Origin: Labilibaculum sp032125735 | Lineage (GTDB): Bacteria; Bacteroidota; Bacteroidia; Bacteroidales; Marinifilaceae | NCBI GenBank assembly: GCA_032125735.1 | Contig: JAQBBZ010000317.1 | Coordinates: 1 to 9,687, forward strand | Length of the DNA stretch: 9,687 nucleotides | Direction of reading: 5' to 3' | Part shown: positions 6,808 to 9,687 of the stretch, piece by piece | How positions within the stretch are numbered: position 1 is the first letter of the stretch | Layout of the letters: the number at the start of each line of letters is the position of its first letter | Program-made: the position numbers and the translations under genes | Notes under the pieces: generated by a model | Databases searched by the model: none | The model's input: the letters and a program-made list of their open reading frames with translations, nothing else | Told to the model about the DNA's origin: nothing

Positions 6808-7758
6808 CTAATTCACCCGATTTTTTGTTTTGCCATGTTTAAGATAATTGATAATATTCAGGCAGGCTTCTCTACCCATTTCAATTCGGGTTTCCCATGT
6901 GGCAGTTCCTATATGAGGTACAACAAGAGCATTTTTTTGTTGCAATAGGTTAGGATGGATTGTCGGTTCGTTTTCGAAAACATCCAGACCGGCACCGGCA
7001 ATTTCACCTTTCTCGAGTGCTTTTGCCAAGGCTGTTTCATCTACAACAGCACCACGGGCCGTATTAATCAAAAAGGCCGTGTTTTTCATTTTTATGAATT
7101 CTTTTTCGCCCAATAAATGATGTGTTTCGGGAGTTAGTGGACAATGCAGAGAAACTACATCCGATTTTTCAAGAAGCTCATCTAAACCCATGTAAACTGC
7201 AGTATTCCATTTTAAATCAGTAATCGATTTCCGATTGTGATACGCGATATTCATTCCAAAAACCATTGCTTTTTCAGCTACCGATTTGCCAATTTCCCCC
7301 ATTCCAATAATACCCAAAGTCTTTCCTCGTAAGGTGTTTCCTAAGTTTTTCATTACGCCCCATTCAAAATTAGGGTTTGTTTTTAATCCATAATTGCAGC
7401 TTGATATTTGCCTCGAAAGAGATAGTAAAAGTCCCATACACAATTCAGCCGTAGGTTCGCATACTGATTCAGGTGTATTGCAAACAATAATTCCCTGTTC
7501 GTTTGCTACATTCAAATCGATGTTGTTAAATCCAACTCCGTAATTACTAATAATTTTTAGATTCTTTCCTGCTTTTATTATTTCTACGGATACTTCTCTA
7601 TTAAAAATGGATAGTAAACCAATACATTCGGGTATTAGCTCAATTAGTTCATCTTTTGTAAAGAAATCCTTTTCGGGATATATCAAATCGAAATGAGTTT
7701 CCAATTCGGTAAGTCCTTCTTTAGGAATAGAGTAGGCGATAAGTATTTTGTTTTTCAC
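6808..7758 (-). CDS. D-2-hydroxyacid dehydrogenase (GhrB / hydroxypyruvate reductase-like)
   Basis: This 316-residue NAD(P)-dependent oxidoreductase reduces 2-keto acids, such as glyoxylate, hydroxypyruvate or 2-ketogluconate, to D-2-hydroxy acids. Landmarks are GVGFNNID (74-81) in the substrate domain, the Rossmann motif GMGEIG (152-157), INTARGAVVDE with catalytic Arg235, GLDVFENEP with Glu264, and PHIGTATWET with catalytic His282. The segment after the second Rossmann strand reads YHNRK, with Arg176 where NAD-specific enzymes usually have Asp; this suggests NADP preference. The serA ACT domain is absent, so it is not a full-length phosphoglycerate dehydrogenase. The exact substrate cannot be read from the sequence. 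It is the first gene of a probable operon with coaX and the CYTH gene, and has a good promoter about 30 bp upstream. Confidence 0.92.
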   Translation of the reverse strand: MKNKILIAYSIPKEGLTELETHFDLIYPEKDFFTKDELIELIPECIGLLSIFNREVSVEIIKAGKNLKIISNYGVGFNNIDLNVANEQGIIVCNTPESVCEPTAELCMGLLLSLSRQISSCNYGLKTNPNFEWGVMKNLGNTLRGKTLGIIGMGEIGKSVAEKAMVFGMNIAYHNRKSITDLKWNTAVYMGLDELLEKSDVVSLHCPLTPETHHLLGEKEFIKMKNTAFLINTARGAVVDETALAKALEKGEIAGAGLDVFENEPTIHPNLLQQKNALVVPHIGTATWETRIEMGREACLNIINYLKHGKTKNRVN

Positions 7759-7787
7759 AGATATGCATATTAATGATTTTAGAGCGT

Positions 7788-7818
7788 AAAAGGTACGAAT
7801 TTGAATTAATCATCCAAA
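7788..7818 (-). promoter_or_regulatory. Bacteroidota-type promoter of the dehydrogenase-coaX-CYTH operon
   Basis: On the minus strand TTTG (7818-7815) is followed after 19 nt by TACCTTTT (7795-7788). This is an exact -33 TTTG and a 7-of-8 match to the -7 consensus TAnnTTTG, at normal spacing. Transcription would start near 7781, giving a leader of about 23 nt before the ATG at 7758. Confidence 0.6.
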
Positions 7819-7868
7819 GTGATATATGTTGCCATCAGTGTTTGTAAATCATTATCAATGAAACCAAA

Positions 7869-7961
7869 TATCTGGTAGCCTACCATGTGTACAGGTGTTG
7901 GTCACTCATGTGTACACATGGCGATCACCCACTTGTACACGTGACGATCTGCCACCTGATA
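7869..7961. repeat. Concentric imperfect dyad of about 93 bp
   Basis: Three nested pairs of arms share nearly one centre. The inner part is the perfect 14-bp palindrome CATGTGTACACATG (7907-7920). The middle arms GTGTACAGGTG (7887-7897) and CACTTGTACAC (7930-7940) match at 10 of 11 positions, with the remaining pair G-T, and have exactly the same centre. The outer arms (7869-7879 and 7951-7961) match at 9 of 11 with the centre shifted by about 1.5 bp. The nine-base segments between inner and middle arms do not pair. If transcribed it would fold into a long interrupted hairpin; as DNA it is a symmetric array of TGTACA sites. Confidence 0.75.
7884..7952. repeat. Three 23-bp direct tandem repeats centred on TGTACA
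   Basis: Units run 7884-7906, 7907-7929 and 7930-7952. Neighbouring units agree at 17 of 23 positions in both comparisons. The palindrome TGTACA recurs at 7888, 7911 and 7934, exactly 23 bp apart. A fourth interval (7953-7975) matches the third at only 9 of 23 and is at most a decayed copy. The period is not a multiple of three, so this is not a coding repeat. Units are contiguous with no spacers, so it is not CRISPR. Confidence 0.75.
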
Positions 7962-8050
7962 ACCCATAAGTTGTCACATCCTAAAAATGAACAGCCTGTT
8001 ATAGCTTATGATATGCCTCCCATTACCAGCGTGTTGGTTTGTGCTTTCTT

Positions 8051-8090
8051 AGATCGAACTCAGCTTAGTAAGCTTTTGGTTTGATTTTTT
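8051..8090 (+). terminator. Terminator-like two-part hairpin without an upstream gene
   Basis: AGATCGAAC (8051-8059) pairs with GTTTGATTT (8079-8087) as nine pairs, two of them G-T. Inside, AGCTT (8062-8066) pairs with AAGCT (8070-8074) around AGT. The outer stem runs into six T (8085-8090). No gene on the plus strand ends before it, since the dehydrogenase is divergent, so it may end a short transcript crossing the repeat element or insulate the ATP-grasp gene. Confidence 0.45.
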
Positions 8091-8138
8091 GTATTTGCCC
8101 GTCCTTTCACAAAAGAGGATTTACACAAACATATTTTG

Positions 8139-8146
8139 TAGCTTTG
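8139..8146 (+). promoter_or_regulatory. Bacteroidota -7 promoter element of the ATP-grasp gene
   Basis: TAGCTTTG matches the consensus TAnnTTTG exactly, 43 bp before the ATG at 8190, giving a leader of about 35-40 nt. No good -33 TTG is found at normal spacing. Confidence 0.55.
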
Positions 8147-8189
8147 TGTAAGATTTCATACCCTCCAAAACAACTAATACTGCTATTGC

Positions 8190-9359
8190 ATGATTTTATT
8201 AGATAAACCTTACGTTTCGAAGTTTCTTAAAGAGACAATTGTAAAATATAAATTTTCAGCTCTGGATACCAGTGATGTTACCGAAAAAGGAGAGCTTCCA
8301 TTGATTAGTTCAGAGCAAATTGTTCAACAATTTCGCGATAATATCAATAGTCGTATTTATACTAATTCCGAGAATTCGATCAACTGGGTTGTAAATCATT
8401 TAAGTTTCACCAAGTTGCCTGAGTACATTAATGTATTTAAAAATAAAGTTAAGTTTCGAAAATTGGTTCAGGGGATGTACCCCAATTTCTTTTTCAAGGA
8501 AGTAGCACTACTAGATTTGGATGAAATTCAATTGACTGAATTACCAATGCCATTTATAATTAAGCCAGCAGTAGGTTTTTTAAGTTTGGGAGTTCATAAG
8601 GTGATAAATGAGGATGATTGGGTAAGAGTGAAGCAATTAATAAAAGAAGAGTTTATCGATGCTCAAGCTTTGTTTCCTATAGAGGTGGTTAATGCATCTT
8701 CTTTTTTAATTGAGGAAGTAATTGCCGGAGAGGAGTTCGCGTTCGATGCTTATTTCGACGAAAATGGAAACCCAGTTGTGTTAGGAATACTAAAGCATCT
8801 TTTTTCTTCGGACAAGGATGTTAGCGATCGGGTTTATTACACTTCAAAAGAATTAATTAAGGCTTACCTTCCACAATTCACACAATTTGTTGATGAATTA
8901 GGAAAACGAGCCGATTTGAAAAATTTTCCTGTTCACATCGAAGTTCGTGTGGATGAAAATGGGAAATTGATTCCGATTGAAGTGAATCCTATGAGGTTTG
9001 GTGGTTGGTGTACTACAGCAGATTTAACCTATTTAGCAACAAAATTGAATCCTTATCATTGCTTTTTATGCAATGTGAAACCTGATTGGAATCGTATTTT
9101 TGAGGAGATGGATGATGAGATTTACTCCTTGGTCATTTTAGATAATTCAACCAAAATACCATCTAGCCAGATTGTTCAATTTGATTACGGAAAGTTATTG
9201 AGTTGTTTTTGTAATCCGCTGGAGTTAAGGAAGATAGATTATAAAACATACTCCATTTTTGGAATGTTATTTACCAAAACGCCAAAAGATAGGTTCATTG
9301 AGATTGAAGAGATATTAGTCTCCGATTTGCGTGAGTTTGTCCTTGTCGAATCACATTAA
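8190..9359 (+). CDS. ATP-grasp domain protein, substrate unknown
   Basis: The protein has 389 residues. ATP-grasp enzymes join a carboxylate to an amine or thiol through an acyl-phosphate. The N-terminal 110 residues form a pre-ATP-grasp region without a motif I recognise. The ATP-binding part follows: FIIKPAVGFLSLGV with Lys125, FLIEEVIAGEEFAFDAYFD (Glu175/Glu176, Glu181/Glu182), and HIEVRVDENGKLIPIEVNP, where Glu251, Glu264 and Asn266 are the expected Mg-binding residues. The last 110 residues form a divergent tail ending in EFVLVESH. No membrane segment or signal peptide is seen, so it is probably cytoplasmic. It has its own promoter-like element, and a decayed acetyltransferase gene begins 17 bp downstream in the same direction, suggesting the two once formed an operon. 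It could belong to peptide, siderophore-like or cofactor modification; nothing here decides. Confidence 0.85.
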   Translation: MILLDKPYVSKFLKETIVKYKFSALDTSDVTEKGELPLISSEQIVQQFRDNINSRIYTNSENSINWVVNHLSFTKLPEYINVFKNKVKFRKLVQGMYPNFFFKEVALLDLDEIQLTELPMPFIIKPAVGFLSLGVHKVINEDDWVRVKQLIKEEFIDAQALFPIEVVNASSFLIEEVIAGEEFAFDAYFDENGNPVVLGILKHLFSSDKDVSDRVYYTSKELIKAYLPQFTQFVDELGKRADLKNFPVHIEVRVDENGKLIPIEVNPMRFGGWCTTADLTYLATKLNPYHCFLCNVKPDWNRIFEEMDDEIYSLVILDNSTKIPSSQIVQFDYGKLLSCFCNPLELRKIDYKTYSIFGMLFTKTPKDRFIEIEEILVSDLREFVLVESH

Positions 9360-9376
9360 ATTATTCTTTTATTGGT

Positions 9377-9687
9377 ATGAATATCGATTATATAATTCGG
9401 GAAGCTAACATTCAGGACGCCTTAAGTATTGCCATGCTGAAAATTCAAGTGTGGCTGGATACTTATGCAACAAAAGGGCTGAAAAGTGAATATGCTGAAT
9501 ATTTGGCTTCTGAAATAACAAAAGAAAAAACAGAAGCCATAATACTCAATCCGTATAAAAAAATTTTTTTAGATGAGAAGGAAGAAAATTAGCTAGCTAG
9601 TTATAAATTGGATTACTATAATCCTTGCACGTAAAGGAATATAAAGGATCAAGAACAATCGGTTCTATATGTTTCCCTACATTATCA
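9377..9687 (+). pseudogene. GNAT-family N-acetyltransferase pseudogene with two in-frame stops (3' end outside window)
   Basis: The intact part is 71 codons, far shorter than a GNAT domain of about 150-180 residues. It starts MNIDYIIREANIQDALSIAM, then KIQVWLDTYATKGL, which is the N-terminal strand and helix of the family. After the TAG at 9590-9592 the same frame continues LASYKLDYYNPCT, where GNAT proteins have their (V)GYxKL strand. After a TAA at 9632-9634 it continues to the window edge with VLYVSLHYQ, which fits the strand leading into the acetyl-CoA-binding motif (typically LYVxPxYQGKGIG). Resemblance in one unbroken frame across two stops points to nonsense decay rather than a frameshift or a true 71-residue protein. 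The acetyl-CoA loop would lie past the window end. It sits 17 bp after the ATP-grasp gene. Sequencing error at both stops is possible but less likely. Confidence 0.7.

Larger units (their letters stand above)
7759..8189. other. Gene-free region with repeat/dyad element and orphan terminator
   Basis: This 431-bp stretch lies between the divergent dehydrogenase and ATP-grasp genes. It holds the operon promoter (7788-7818), a 23-bp tandem repeat inside a concentric dyad (7869-7961), a plus-strand terminator-like hairpin (8051-8090) and the ATP-grasp promoter (8139-8146). The repeat section is visibly richer in G and C than its surroundings. No credible coding sequence was found. Confidence 0.75.

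Noticed and set aside
4971..6948. Short open frames on the plus strand at 4971-5171, 5796-5987 and 6763-6948
   Set aside because: They lie largely or wholly over well-supported genes, in another frame or on the opposite strand, and have no domain resemblance or start signals.
7884..7975. CRISPR array
   Set aside because: Units are contiguous and imperfect, there are no unique spacers, and no cas genes are present.
7887..8084. Plus-strand 65-codon open frame starting at GTG in the repeat block
   Set aside because: It starts inside a non-coding-type tandem repeat with a period not divisible by three, has no ribosome binding site or family resemblance, and its stop lies within a terminator-like stem.
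9590..9599. Palindrome TAGCTAGCTA as a regulatory or recombination site
   Set aside because: It is a short run of CTAG repeats that includes the first nonsense codon; no flanking duplication or element ends are visible.
9610..9624. GGATTA/TAATCC hairpin as a terminator
   Set aside because: A 6-bp stem with no T-run, lying within sequence that still reads as decayed GNAT coding sequence.
9597..9687. Minus-strand open frame ending in TAG (9599-9597), readable as the C-terminus of a convergent gene
   Set aside because: It is only about 29 codons with no recognised motif, and it is antisense to GNAT-like residues continuing on the plus strand. A frame this short is likely by chance.

Overview
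The window is AT-rich and reads as a chromosomal segment of a Bacteroidota bacterium. Four things point there: a secreted NagZ-type GH3 enzyme fused to a serine hydrolase, a small secreted DUF4468-like protein, type III pantothenate kinase (CoaX), and promoter elements of the phylum's TAnnTTTG (-7) type in front of three transcription units. A marine Marinilabiliales-like member is possible, but the sequence alone does not settle the rank below phylum.

Layout. 1-1407 (+): the C-terminus of an OmpA-family peptidoglycan-binding protein, then a cysteine desulfurase / selenocysteine lyase-like PLP enzyme. 1418-1954 (-): a small secreted DUF4468-like protein, convergent with the desulfurase. 1955-2419: a gene-free stretch rich in dyads, with an orphan rho-independent terminator (2265-2290) that may end a small RNA, followed by a TAnnTTTG promoter. 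2420-5530 (+): a 1036-residue periplasmic NagZ-like glycosidase plus beta-lactamase-fold serine hydrolase. 5501-7758 (-): a probable three-gene operon, transcribed D-2-hydroxyacid dehydrogenase, then coaX, then a CYTH triphosphatase. The last of these overlaps the end of the glycosidase gene by 30 bp, tail to tail. 7759-8189: a second gene-free stretch between divergent promoters, with three 23-bp direct repeats set in a concentric dyad of about 93 bp and an orphan terminator. 8190-9359 (+): an ATP-grasp ligase of unknown substrate. 9377 to the window end (+): a GNAT acetyltransferase pseudogene whose family resemblance continues in frame past two stop codons.

Most genes are housekeeping or cell-envelope genes: peptidoglycan anchoring and turnover, sulfur mobilisation, CoA synthesis, and triphosphate and 2-ketoacid metabolism. 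I see no defence system, CRISPR array, tRNA, rRNA or insertion sequence. The least explained parts are the 23-bp repeat/dyad element at 7869-7961, the possible small RNA at about 2170-2290, and the decayed GNAT gene beside an intact ATP-grasp gene.
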